The notes beneath the pieces are model-generated. The model searched no databases and was not told the DNA's origin. It was given only the letters and a program-made list of their open reading frames with translations. Shown here piece by piece: positions 27,338 through 35,323 of a DNA stretch of 64,000 nucleotides (within the stretch, counting starts at the first letter, position 1; each line of letters opens with the position of its first letter). Position numbers and translations under genes: made by a program. The DNA comes from JAAYJT01 sp037445555 (GTDB taxonomy: Bacteria > Bacteroidota > Bacteroidia > Bacteroidales > JAAYJT01): positions 1-64,000 of the forward strand of contig JBBIKG010000012.1 in NCBI GenBank assembly GCA_037445555.1. Direction: 5' to 3'.

Positions 27338-29035
27338 TCAGTAACCGACAGCCTGGCCGTCTTTTCGTGATTCTGATGCGCCAAAATATACTTTCCTTGC
27401 CGCATCATACATTATTGCCTGGTAACCGCCATAGTTACCATTCGAGAATACGACCTTGTGTCCCATATTCATGAGTTGCCGGATGGTTTCGTAAGAAAAT
27501 CCCGACTCAAGCTCGATTTCGCCTACTCCCGGACGGGCATAGGGCCCGACTGGGTCGGTGGAACCGCTATGGCTTATTCGCGGAGCATCGCCGGCTTCTT
27601 GCAGGTTCATGCCAAAATCAACCAGGTTCATGATGATCTGCACATGCCCCATCGGTTGAAAGTCGCCTCCCATCACGCCAAAGCTAAGCCATGGCACTCC
27701 GTTTTTGGTGACAAAAGCGGGAATAATGGTTTGAAAGGGTCTTTTGCCGGGAGCATAGATATTGGGGTGCCCATCCGTAAGACTGAACAGTTCGCCGCGA
27801 TCCTGCAACATGAAGCCCAGCCCAGGGGGGACAATACCGGAACCTAAACCTCTGTAATTGCTCTGGATCAGCGATATCATATTGCCGTCCTTATCGGCGG
27901 TTGTTAGATAAATTGTCCCTCCCTCCATGGGATTTCCGGCCTCAAACCGGCCGGCTCTTTCTTCGTTAATCAGCTTTCGTCGGCTGGCTGCATATTCCTT
28001 GGAAGCCAACTGTTTGAGCGGAACGGCGGCAAACTGCATGTCGGCATAATACCTGGCCCTGTCTTCGAAAGCGAGCTTTTTGGCCTCCACGAATAGGTGC
28101 ATATGTTTGGGACTGCCGTAGGGAATTTTTGAAAAATCATACCCCTCGAGTATGTTAAGCATCTGAAGTGCAACAACCCCCTGGCCGTTAGGTGGCAGTT
28201 CCCACACATCATACCCCCTGTAATTGGTTGAAACCGGTTCAACCCATTCACTTCTATGGATGGCCAGGTCGTCATATGATAAAAAACCGCCCTGCGATTT
28301 TACGAAGTCGCCAATCACCCGTGCGATCTGTCCTTTGTAAAACGCATCCCTTCCGCCGGAAGCAATTTGCCTATATGTAGAGGCAAGGGCGGGATTGCGG
28401 AAATTATCTCCTTTTTTTGGGGTATTCTTTCCATCGACCGAATACGTTTCAACCACGTTCGGAAAGCGGGCATGCATCCTGACTCCCCGCTCAAGATAAT
28501 AGGCAATCAGTTCGGTAACTGGAAAGCCATTTTCGGCATAATCAATGGCCGGTTGCAGGATTTCAGCAATGGGTAATTTCCCGAACTTTTCGTGAAGTTC
28601 AAACCAGCCGTCGACGCATCCGGGAACCGATAACGGCAACACCCCGTACGAAGGAATGTTGGTGATGTTATTTTTCCTGAAATAGTCGAGCGTCAGTGAT
28701 TTGGGTGATCGTCCGGAGGCATTAAGCCCGTATAATTTCTTGTTTTTATCATCCCACACTATGGCGAAAAGATCACCGCCAACCCCACAACCTGTTGGTT
28801 CCATCAGTCCAAGCGCAGCATTGGCTGCTATGGCTGCATCAACCGCACTACCACCCTTTTTCAATATGTCGATAGCAATCTGGGTGGCTAACGGGTGACT
28901 CGTGGCGGCCATTCCGTTGGCAGCGATTACCTCTGAGCGGGTGGTAAAAGGGAGTCCGGTGATTCTGTCCTGGCCCCAGGCCTGCATATAACATGCGGTA
29001 GCCAGAACAAGCAATGTTTTCATAAGCCTTTTCAT
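27338..29035 (-). CDS. ggt: gamma-glutamyltransferase
   Basis: A gamma-glutamyltranspeptidase of about 565 residues with an N-terminal export signal (MKRLMKTLLVLATACYMQAWGQ). Landmarks are MAATSHPLATQIAIDILKKGG, EPTGCGVGGDLFAIV and NASGRSP in the large subunit, and the autocleavage site GGTIYLTTADKDGN, where Thr becomes the small-subunit nucleophile. SGIVPPGLGFMLQDRG and GVMGGDFQPMGHVQI follow. It hydrolyses or transfers gamma-glutamyl groups from glutathione and peptides in the periplasm. Upstream ATGs at 29044 and 29083 are possible but would lengthen the signal peptide unnaturally. Confidence 0.94.
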   Translation of the reverse strand: MKRLMKTLLVLATACYMQAWGQDRITGLPFTTRSEVIAANGMAATSHPLATQIAIDILKKGGSAVDAAIAANAALGLMEPTGCGVGGDLFAIVWDDKNKKLYGLNASGRSPKSLTLDYFRKNNITNIPSYGVLPLSVPGCVDGWFELHEKFGKLPIAEILQPAIDYAENGFPVTELIAYYLERGVRMHARFPNVVETYSVDGKNTPKKGDNFRNPALASTYRQIASGGRDAFYKGQIARVIGDFVKSQGGFLSYDDLAIHRSEWVEPVSTNYRGYDVWELPPNGQGVVALQMLNILEGYDFSKIPYGSPKHMHLFVEAKKLAFEDRARYYADMQFAAVPLKQLASKEYAASRRKLINEERAGRFEAGNPMEGGTIYLTTADKDGNMISLIQSNYRGLGSGIVPPGLGFMLQDRGELFSLTDGHPNIYAPGKRPFQTIIPAFVTKNGVPWLSFGVMGGDFQPMGHVQIIMNLVDFGMNLQEAGDAPRISHSGSTDPVGPYARPGVGEIELESGFSYETIRQLMNMGHKVVFSNGNYGGYQAIMYDAARKVYFGASESRKDGQAVGY

Positions 29036-29279
29036 ACTGTGCATGGGTTTAATGAGGTAAAGGTAAAAATAAAGATCACCCACGTTTGTCTTCGTGGCAT
29101 ATGTTTATTCCTGTTGTACATTTTAGCCATAAACTACGAAAAGAAACAATTCGTTATATTCGTCAACCGGATCATACGAGAAAAGAAATTGTGCCTGATA
29201 GCCAACCGGACATGCAACCTTTTTAGAAAAATGATCGTCATATTTTTACCTTGTTGTAAACCCTTGCTTTTGGCACTGC

Positions 29280-29816
29280 ATGGATGAAAAACAGCTTGTT
29301 GAAGGGTGCGTTGCGGGGAAAAAGAGTGCTCAAAGAGAGCTTTACAACCGTTATACGTCAAAAATGTTTGGGGTATGCTTAAGGTATGCACCCGATCATG
29401 ACACGGCACAGGATATGCTGCAGGAGGGCTTTATCAGGGTATTTTCAAATATTGGCAGGTACAAGGGGTTGGGTTCGTTTGAAGGCTGGATACGTAAAAT
29501 TATAGTGAATACTGCGTTGGAGATGTTACGAAAAAATGATGTGTTACGGTATTCCGCAGATGTGCAGGTAATTACCGGGGTGGCTTCCGACCTTGAGGAC
29601 AGTTTGACCCAGCTTGCGGCAGCCGATCTGGTCGCACTGATTCAGTCGCTGCCAGCTAGTTATCGGGCTATATTCAACCTGTATGCCATTGAAGGATATT
29701 CGCACAAAGAAATTGCGGAGATGCTTGAGATAGCCGAAGGAACCTCCAAGTCTCAATTTTCGAGGGCCAGGGTATGGCTTCAGAAAAAACTGCCCGATAA
29801 ATACTCTGTCAAATGA
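29280..29816 (+). CDS. ECF-type RNA polymerase sigma factor
   Basis: A 178-residue sigma-70-family factor with region 2 (AQRELYNRYTSKMFGVCLRY, then DTAQDMLQEGFIRVFSNI) and region 4 (LPASYRAIFNLYAIEGYSHKEIAEMLEIAEGTSKSQFSRAR). No region 1.1 or 3, as in ECF factors. The C-terminal residues overlap the next gene by an ATGA, so synthesis of the two proteins is coupled. The partner protein has a single membrane segment and a beta-barrel-like C terminus and may be its regulator. Confidence 0.93.
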   Translation: MDEKQLVEGCVAGKKSAQRELYNRYTSKMFGVCLRYAPDHDTAQDMLQEGFIRVFSNIGRYKGLGSFEGWIRKIIVNTALEMLRKNDVLRYSADVQVITGVASDLEDSLTQLAAADLVALIQSLPASYRAIFNLYAIEGYSHKEIAEMLEIAEGTSKSQFSRARVWLQKKLPDKYSVK

Positions 29817-31102
29817 AAACCCCTCTGGACGATACTGCCCGGCAAACTCTCAGAAGGACACTGGCTGACTTCGAACAAGTGCCTCCGGAATCCGTCTGGT
29901 ATGGCGTTGAATCGGCATTAAAAAGACGTAAAAGAATCATTATCTGGAGGCAGTTGGGTGTGGCAGCGATATTTCTGCTTCTGGTTTCGCTTCCCGTCGC
30001 ATATTTTGTTACCCGCGACTCTGTTCCTTCAACTTTGGAAATCTTGGTCCAGCAAACAGGTCCGGATAAATCCGGTAATGGATCATCGACAGAAATACCC
30101 AGGTTTGCCCACAAATTATCGCCTTCTTTGACAGTTGCCTCTAAACCGCCCGCTGCAACCGACACCAGCCTGATAAACCTACACCCTGTCGCCATCAGGT
30201 CGCAAATCAATCAGACTATTACGACACCGGCCTTCGCAGAACCGAATATAACTGAGCTTGTAAATGAGGTTGCAGAAACATCCATTTCCGAAATTGCACG
30301 GCTGGATTCTACCTCGACAGCAGGAATGCCTTCACCGGCCGGGCAAGGAGTTCCCTATCCCCCGGAATCTGTCCAACAGCCTGATGGAGATTTTCTGGCT
30401 TTAGCCATAGATTTACAAAAACCAGTTTACGATAATCGTAAGTGGCAATTATCCCTGGCCTATGGAACAACTAAGGGATTATCACCGGCCTCAGACCTGC
30501 TTCAGGCCTCATATGACAAAGGAAATTTTGAACTTGATTCCTACTCCAGCACCGTGGCCGTTCAAACCCGCAATTTCTCGAACATTGAACGAACGGTACA
30601 TCAGCAGCCACTCACTTTTGGTATCCTTGTCTCGAAAGGATTAACCGGGCGATGGGCGGCCGAAACTGGCCTGCAATACACCCTGCTAAGTGGCGCCAGT
30701 CGCACATATGAAATTAACCGTGAACGCCGCGAATACAATAACCACATCCATTACCTTGGCATTCCGGTGGCTATCCGTTTTCAGTTATTGTCGAAAAGGC
30801 CTTTTGCAATATATTTTACCCAGGGACTAATCATTGAAAAAGGACTGAGTCTGCAATACAAGAACGATCGGTTTTTTGACCAGAAATTAGTACAAACGGA
30901 GGCAGGTTCTCAGGCAATTAAAGGATATCAGATGTCGTCGTTAACCTCCCTGGGCGCATCATTTAGCTTTTCCAAAGCCCTTGGAATCTACATTCAACCC
31001 GGGCTGCAAATTTTCATGCGGAATGCCTCTCAGCCCTACAACATCAGGAGCTCCCATGCGGCCTGGCCTTCGGTAAATATTGGAGTCAGGGCACAATTAT
31101 AG
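29813..31102 (+). CDS. membrane protein with cytoplasmic N-terminus and outer-membrane-barrel-like C-terminus
   Basis: A 429-residue protein. Residues 1-42 are polar and charged (PPESVWYGVESALKRRKR), 43-64 form one membrane helix (LGVAAIFLLLVSLPVAYF), then a long Pro/Ser/Thr-rich linker runs to about 195. The C-terminal 230 residues look like an outer-membrane beta barrel of the PorT/OmpW-like kind (WQLSLAYGTTKGL, AETGLQYTLLSGASRTYE, IHYLGIPVAIRFQLL, FSFSKALGIYIQPGLQIF, WPSVNIGVRAQL). The helix position matches an anti-sigma factor, and the gene overlaps an ECF sigma gene by ATGA. It may be both anti-sigma factor and envelope sensor; that role is inferred. Confidence 0.6.
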   Translation: MKTPLDDTARQTLRRTLADFEQVPPESVWYGVESALKRRKRIIIWRQLGVAAIFLLLVSLPVAYFVTRDSVPSTLEILVQQTGPDKSGNGSSTEIPRFAHKLSPSLTVASKPPAATDTSLINLHPVAIRSQINQTITTPAFAEPNITELVNEVAETSISEIARLDSTSTAGMPSPAGQGVPYPPESVQQPDGDFLALAIDLQKPVYDNRKWQLSLAYGTTKGLSPASDLLQASYDKGNFELDSYSSTVAVQTRNFSNIERTVHQQPLTFGILVSKGLTGRWAAETGLQYTLLSGASRTYEINRERREYNNHIHYLGIPVAIRFQLLSKRPFAIYFTQGLIIEKGLSLQYKNDRFFDQKLVQTEAGSQAIKGYQMSSLTSLGASFSFSKALGIYIQPGLQIFMRNASQPYNIRSSHAAWPSVNIGVRAQL

Positions 31103-31117
31103 AGTGAAAAACTCTCG

Positions 31118-31645
31118 TCACACAATGGCTCCCGGCTGCGCCTGAGGCTTTTCTTTGACAGGCAGCAACGGCTTGATTTTTGGCCAGATATACGGGAAAA
31201 CCGCACTCAGGGGCCCGTAAAGTTTTGATTCTTTCCGGGTGTCGGGGTTGATAATCTGCTGATTGACATCAACGCTGTTTATAATGAAAAGTATGGCTCC
31301 GAGAAAAACAGCTGCTTTTGCCAGTCCGAGGGCGGCTCCTCCCAGCCGGTTAAGGATGCCGAGCGATGCCATATCGGCAGCCTTGTTGAAGATACGACCA
31401 AGGATCTGGATCACAATCACTGCCAGCAAAAAGGTGATGGAAAAAGCAATTTGTGGAAGAAACCTGGGTTGCCATTTCATGGTGTGGATAAGCCAGTCGG
31501 ATACCAGGTCGGAGAAGTGCACAGCAAAATAAATTCCGGCGATGAGGCCTGCGAGGGATGCCAGACTCATAATCAGTCCTTTCGAGAACCCCCTGAAAAG
31601 CCACCAGGCTGTGGGTATCAGCAAAAGTATATCCAGATAGTTCAT
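31118..31645 (-). CDS. CvpA-family membrane protein
   Basis: A 175-residue protein with four hydrophobic segments: MNYLDILLLIPTAWWLFRGFSKGL, SLASLAGLIAGIYFAV, AFSITFLLAVIVIQILG and LGLAKAAVFLGAILFI. GFSKGLIMSLASLAGLIAGIY and LGRIFNKAADMASLGILNRLGGAALG are CvpA-family features. CvpA proteins are poorly understood envelope proteins first linked to colicin V. Its start overlaps the stop of the mlaF gene by ATGA, so it is translated as part of the mla operon here. Confidence 0.88.
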   Translation of the reverse strand: MNYLDILLLIPTAWWLFRGFSKGLIMSLASLAGLIAGIYFAVHFSDLVSDWLIHTMKWQPRFLPQIAFSITFLLAVIVIQILGRIFNKAADMASLGILNRLGGAALGLAKAAVFLGAILFIINSVDVNQQIINPDTRKESKLYGPLSAVFPYIWPKIKPLLPVKEKPQAQPGAIV

Positions 31646-32406
31646 AATCTCTGAGCGGTGGGTTTTTTGAGCTTTCGGGTGAGCTCAGTAGCAAACACAA
31701 ACTGATTCAGTTCTGCGTTCTCATCTTCGAGAATGCTTTGCCGGTCTCCCTCCCACCACAAGCGACCGTTATAAATAAAAGCCACCTTCTCACCAATCTC
31801 CAGAACTGAATTCATATCATGGGTGTTCACCACTGTGGTCATTCCGTATTCGTGTGTTAACTCGCTGATAAGCCGGTCGATGGTGTTGGCTGTTTGAGGG
31901 TCAAGGCCTGAATTCGGTTCGTCGCAGAACAAGTATTTGGGGTTCATGGCAATGGCCCGGGCAATGGCAACCCTTTTTTTCATGCCTCCGCTAAGTTCTG
32001 AGGGGTATAGGTGATTGACATTTAACAGGTTAACGCGTTCGAGACAAAAGTTAGCCCTATCGCGTTTTTCAGCCTGGCTCATGTCAGAAAACATCGAAAG
32101 TGGGAACATCACATTTTGCTCGGCGGTCATGGAATCGAAGAGCGCCCCACCCTGAAAAAGCATACCGATCTCGCGCCTCAGGAGTTTTACTTCCCGGGGT
32201 TTCATGGCTGAGATATTCCTTTTGTCGTAATAAATGCTTCCGCTGTCGGCAGTAATAAGGCCGACCAGACATTTCATTAAGACAGTTTTACCCGACCCGC
32301 TCGCACCAATGATCAGGTTGGTGATGCCAGGTTCAAACTTTACCGACACATCGGTTAACACCTGGATGTCGCCAAAGGTCTTGTTTATGTTCAGGACCTC
32401 GATCAT
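31642..32406 (-). CDS. mlaF: MlaF-type ABC ATPase (phospholipid transport)
   Basis: A 254-residue ATPase from the ATG at 32406. Walker A GASGSGKTV, ABC signature PSELSGGMKKRVAIARAI and Walker B KYLFCDEPNSGLDP are all present; GLDPQTANTIDRLI is typical of MlaF. It partners with the MlaE permease in phospholipid trafficking between the membranes. The frame is open for another 88 codons upstream, but that stretch merely overlaps mlaE and is not coding; the ATG at 32406 overlaps the mlaE stop by ATGA. cvpA follows with another ATGA overlap. Confidence 0.93.
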   Translation of the reverse strand: MIEVLNINKTFGDIQVLTDVSVKFEPGITNLIIGASGSGKTVLMKCLVGLITADSGSIYYDKRNISAMKPREVKLLRREIGMLFQGGALFDSMTAEQNVMFPLSMFSDMSQAEKRDRANFCLERVNLLNVNHLYPSELSGGMKKRVAIARAIAMNPKYLFCDEPNSGLDPQTANTIDRLISELTHEYGMTTVVNTHDMNSVLEIGEKVAFIYNGRLWWEGDRQSILEDENAELNQFVFATELTRKLKKPTAQRL

Positions 32407-33143
32407 GTAAGAAGCAATTGGGTGAGGATTAGATTGAAGAAGATGATCATGATGCTGCTGAAAACCACCCCGCGAGTACTTGCAGTGCCTACCTCCAGTG
32501 CCCCTCCTTGTGTCATATAACCGTGATAGCCCGAAATGGATGCAATGAGAAAGGCGAAAACGACTGTTTTGATCAGGGCATAGAAGATATTGAACGGGAT
32601 AAAATATGACTGGATTCCAAAAATGTAGGTGGTTGAATTTACCAGACCTGTCATTACTCCGGCAGCCCATCCCCCGGCAATGGCCAGAAACATGCTGAAA
32701 ACTATCAGCACCGGATTGATCAGCATAGAGGCTACTATCTTGGGGAATATCAGATAGGTGGCCGGGTTTATACCCATAATCTGCAGGGCGTCGACCTGCT
32801 CGGTAACCCGCATAGTACCAATCTCAGAGGCAATGCGCGATCCAATTTTCCCTGCCAAAATGAGGCTGATGATGGTGGGAGAAAATTCAAGCACCACGGA
32901 CTCGCGCACCGAGAGGCCAATAGTATAAGTGGGTATCAGAGGGTGGGTGATATTGAAGGCCATCTGGATACATAGCACTGCGCCCATAAAAACAGAAATG
33001 ATGGCCACTATTCCAATGGATTCAATGCCAAGCTTTTCCATCTCATATAGGATCTGGCGCAGGTAAATTTTCTGATTTTCCGGTCGGCGGAAAACCTCAC
33101 GCATCAGCAGCACGTACTCTCCTATTTCTTGAAGCCAGCTCAT
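32403..33143 (-). CDS. mlaE: MlaE-type ABC permease
   Basis: A 246-residue permease of the MlaE (DUF140) family. It begins EIGEYVLLMREVFRRPENQ, has MEKLGIESIGIVAIISVFMGAVL, the conserved EFSPTIISLILAGKIGSRIASEIGTMRVTEQVDAL and the C-terminal GGALEVGTASTRGVVFSSIMIIFFN. It forms the membrane channel of the phospholipid transporter with MlaF. First gene of mlaE-mlaF-cvpA; an MlaD-type partner is not encoded nearby. Confidence 0.94.
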   Translation of the reverse strand: MSWLQEIGEYVLLMREVFRRPENQKIYLRQILYEMEKLGIESIGIVAIISVFMGAVLCIQMAFNITHPLIPTYTIGLSVRESVVLEFSPTIISLILAGKIGSRIASEIGTMRVTEQVDALQIMGINPATYLIFPKIVASMLINPVLIVFSMFLAIAGGWAAGVMTGLVNSTTYIFGIQSYFIPFNIFYALIKTVVFAFLIASISGYHGYMTQGGALEVGTASTRGVVFSSIMIIFFNLILTQLLLT

Positions 33144-33310
33144 CAGGAAATATTTAGGCTAAGTTACACATATTCGGCACAAACTGATCCGAACCTGTCA
33201 CTGAAAAATTTATCCTCAACGCACCCCGAACAGGCTCTAAAAATCTTGAGCGTCATATAATACCGGTGTACGATATTCGTTAAAAACAAAACACTCAAAC
33301 TTCACAGCCG

Positions 33311-33499
33311 ATGAAAAAGGCCGTTGCTGGTCTTCTCCTGCTGCTTCTGCTGGCCACCATATTCGCGTCATGCCAGCGCTCTCGCTATGGTAGCAGCTAT
33401 TATAAAAAGAAAAAGTACAAAGGGTGCAGCTGCGAGGCTATCATTAACCCAACACAAGTTTTCGCTTCGGATATTGCACTTCTTCAGATTTCTTCCTGA
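33311..33499 (+). CDS. small lipoprotein
   Basis: A 62-residue protein with a lipoprotein signal MKKAVAGLLLLLLLATIFASC, the Cys at residue 21 being the lipidation site, then a Tyr/Lys-rich region (RYGSSYYKKKKYKGCSCE). I know of no assigned function. It ends one base before the ATG of the SprT-like gene, so the two are probably one transcript. Confidence 0.6.
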   Translation: MKKAVAGLLLLLLLATIFASCQRSRYGSSYYKKKKYKGCSCEAIINPTQVFASDIALLQISS

Positions 33500-33500
33500 C

Positions 33501-34106
33501 ATGCTCGAACATTACCTGGATCCTCCCCTGCACCAGAAAGTTAACCAATGGATACGTGCGAATCGTGTAGAGCTGGTCGTCAGTAAACCCCGGTACAGTA
33601 AGCTTGGCGATTTCAGACCGGCCCTTGGCAGAAGGCCTCATCGCATTTCGCTGAATGCCACGCCGAACATCTTCGAATTTCGTATCACGCTTGTTCACGA
33701 AATGGCTCATCTGGAAACATGGAAAGCCTTTGGCAAACGGGTGCCTCCCCATGGATTCGAATGGAAGGCGGTGTATCACAGGCTATATTATGAATTCCTT
33801 CAATCCTGCCTTCCTGAAGACCTGTCACGGTTGCTCGAGGCCTACCTGTCTGCTCCGGCCAGGTCACGGATTCCCAAAGAAAACCTGGTGAGGGCTATTC
33901 GAAATTATGGCTCCTCACATGACAAGGTCGAAGTTGGAAAGGTGGGCGCCGGAAGATGTTTCAAGGCCGGTAATGGCCGGATTTTTCGCATGATCGGTAA
34001 ACACCACACCCGTTACAAATGCGTTTGCCTTGATAATGACCGGCTGTTCCTGTTCAGTAGGCTGGCACAGGTAACTCCCTGCGAACCCGATGCTCAAACG
34101 GTTTAG
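33501..34106 (+). CDS. SprT-like zinc metalloprotein
   Basis: A 201-residue protein with a SprT-like domain: ISLNATPNIFEFRITLVHEMAHLETW gives the HExxH zinc site (His66, Glu67, His70), and PPHGFEWKAVY supplies a third His (about 84). The C-terminal KHHTRYKCVCLDNDR part might be a degenerate zinc-ribbon. SprT relatives include the DNA-protein crosslink protease Spartan; in bacteria the substrate is unknown. The frame is open upstream to 33324, overlapping the lipoprotein gene, but the ATG at 33501, directly after that gene's stop, is the likely start. Confidence 0.83.
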   Translation: MLEHYLDPPLHQKVNQWIRANRVELVVSKPRYSKLGDFRPALGRRPHRISLNATPNIFEFRITLVHEMAHLETWKAFGKRVPPHGFEWKAVYHRLYYEFLQSCLPEDLSRLLEAYLSAPARSRIPKENLVRAIRNYGSSHDKVEVGKVGAGRCFKAGNGRIFRMIGKHHTRYKCVCLDNDRLFLFSRLAQVTPCEPDAQTV

Positions 34107-34128
34107 AGCATTATCTTACGCGGAAGTA

Positions 34129-34160
34129 TTTTGTCAGGCCATTAGCTTTCTTTACATTTG
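34129..34160 (+). promoter_or_regulatory. promoter of the mannose-1-phosphate guanylyltransferase gene
   Basis: TTTTG at 34129-34133, exactly 19 bases, then TACATTTG at 34153-34160. A textbook Bacteroidota promoter, with a leader of about 28 bases before the ATG at 34196. Confidence 0.75.
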
Positions 34161-34195
34161 TCGCCTTCAGCAACAATGCAAATCCCAGCCTTTCT

Positions 34196-35287
34196 ATGGA
34201 TAACAATAATTATTGCATAATCATGGCCGGCGGGATTGGCGCCCGCTTTTGGCCCATGAGCCGCGCCTCTCGTCCAAAACAGTTCATCGACATTCTTGGC
34301 ACCGGCCAAACTTTGATACAGCAGACCTACGCCCGATTTGCACGCATTTGCCCTCCCGAAAACATATATGTTGTAACCAACGAGCAATACAGGCAACTGG
34401 TACTTGAACAAATACCCGGCATTGATAATCACCAGGTGCTGGGCGAGCCCATTGCCCGCAACACGGCCCCCTGCATAGCCTATGCCTGCTTCAAAATTGC
34501 ACAGCGCAACAAACATGCCAACATTATCGTGGCTCCTTCAGACCACCTCATTCTGAAAGAAGACAACTTTCATCAGGTGATTCTGAAGGGACTCGAGGCC
34601 ACTCATCATCACGAGATACTTCTGACTCTCGGAATCCGCCCGAGCCGTCCCGATACAGGCTACGGCTATATACAGTATGATGAAGCTACCCCGGGTGCAT
34701 TCAGCAGCCATATTGCCAAAGTCAAAACCTTTACCGAAAAACCCCAGCTTGAGATAGCACAATCGTTTCTCGAAAGCGGAGATTTTTTGTGGAACTCCGG
34801 AATTTTTATCTGGAACCTGAAAAGTATCATGCATGCATTCAGGAAATACCTGCCTGAGGTGTATGATGTATTTCACGAAGGTATTCACGCCTACAACACC
34901 AACAGCGAGGCAGAGTTTATTGCCAGGGCTTATGCGGTGATCAAGGGAATCAGTATTGACTATGGAATACTTGAGAAAGCAAAAAATGTGTTTGTAATGG
35001 CTGCCGATTTTGGCTGGTCAGATCTGGGCACCTGGGGCTCGCTGTATACAAACCTGCCAAAAGATGCGCACGCAAACACCATTGGCGGTAAACACACTTT
35101 GCTTTACGACACCACGGACTCTATTATAAAGGTGCCTGACCAAAAACTGGTTGTTGTGCAGGGACTGCAAGGATTCATCGTGGTTGAAGAACAGGATGCC
35201 CTGCTGATATGCAAACGCGAAGACGAACAAAAGCTACGCCAGATAGTGGAAGATATCCGAAACAAGAAAGGCGAACAATATCTTTAA
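34196..35287 (+). CDS. manC: mannose-1-phosphate guanylyltransferase
   Basis: A 363-residue nucleotidyltransferase that makes GDP-mannose from mannose-1-phosphate and GTP for surface polysaccharides. The pyrophosphorylase motif MAGGIGARFWPMSRASRPKQ is at the N terminus; further blocks are GEPIARNTAPCIAYAC, IVAPSDHLIL, TEKPQLEIAQ, FLWNSGIFIWNL and SIDYGILEKAKNVFVMAADFGWSDLGTW. No C-terminal isomerase domain, so it is the monofunctional form. It has its own strong promoter. Confidence 0.93.
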   Translation: MDNNNYCIIMAGGIGARFWPMSRASRPKQFIDILGTGQTLIQQTYARFARICPPENIYVVTNEQYRQLVLEQIPGIDNHQVLGEPIARNTAPCIAYACFKIAQRNKHANIIVAPSDHLILKEDNFHQVILKGLEATHHHEILLTLGIRPSRPDTGYGYIQYDEATPGAFSSHIAKVKTFTEKPQLEIAQSFLESGDFLWNSGIFIWNLKSIMHAFRKYLPEVYDVFHEGIHAYNTNSEAEFIARAYAVIKGISIDYGILEKAKNVFVMAADFGWSDLGTWGSLYTNLPKDAHANTIGGKHTLLYDTTDSIIKVPDQKLVVVQGLQGFIVVEEQDALLICKREDEQKLRQIVEDIRNKKGEQYL

Positions 35288-35323
35288 TTCCTTTACCAAC
35301 TGTCAAACTTTAATGTATTCATT

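Noticed and set aside
32407..32670. 88-codon upstream extension of the mlaF reading frame
   Set aside because: It lies entirely over mlaE in another frame; the ATG at 32406, overlapping the mlaE stop by ATGA, gives the normal MlaF length.
33324..33500. Upstream extension of the SprT-like reading frame
   Set aside because: It overlaps the small lipoprotein gene, whose signal peptide is convincing; the SprT homology begins at the ATG at 33501.
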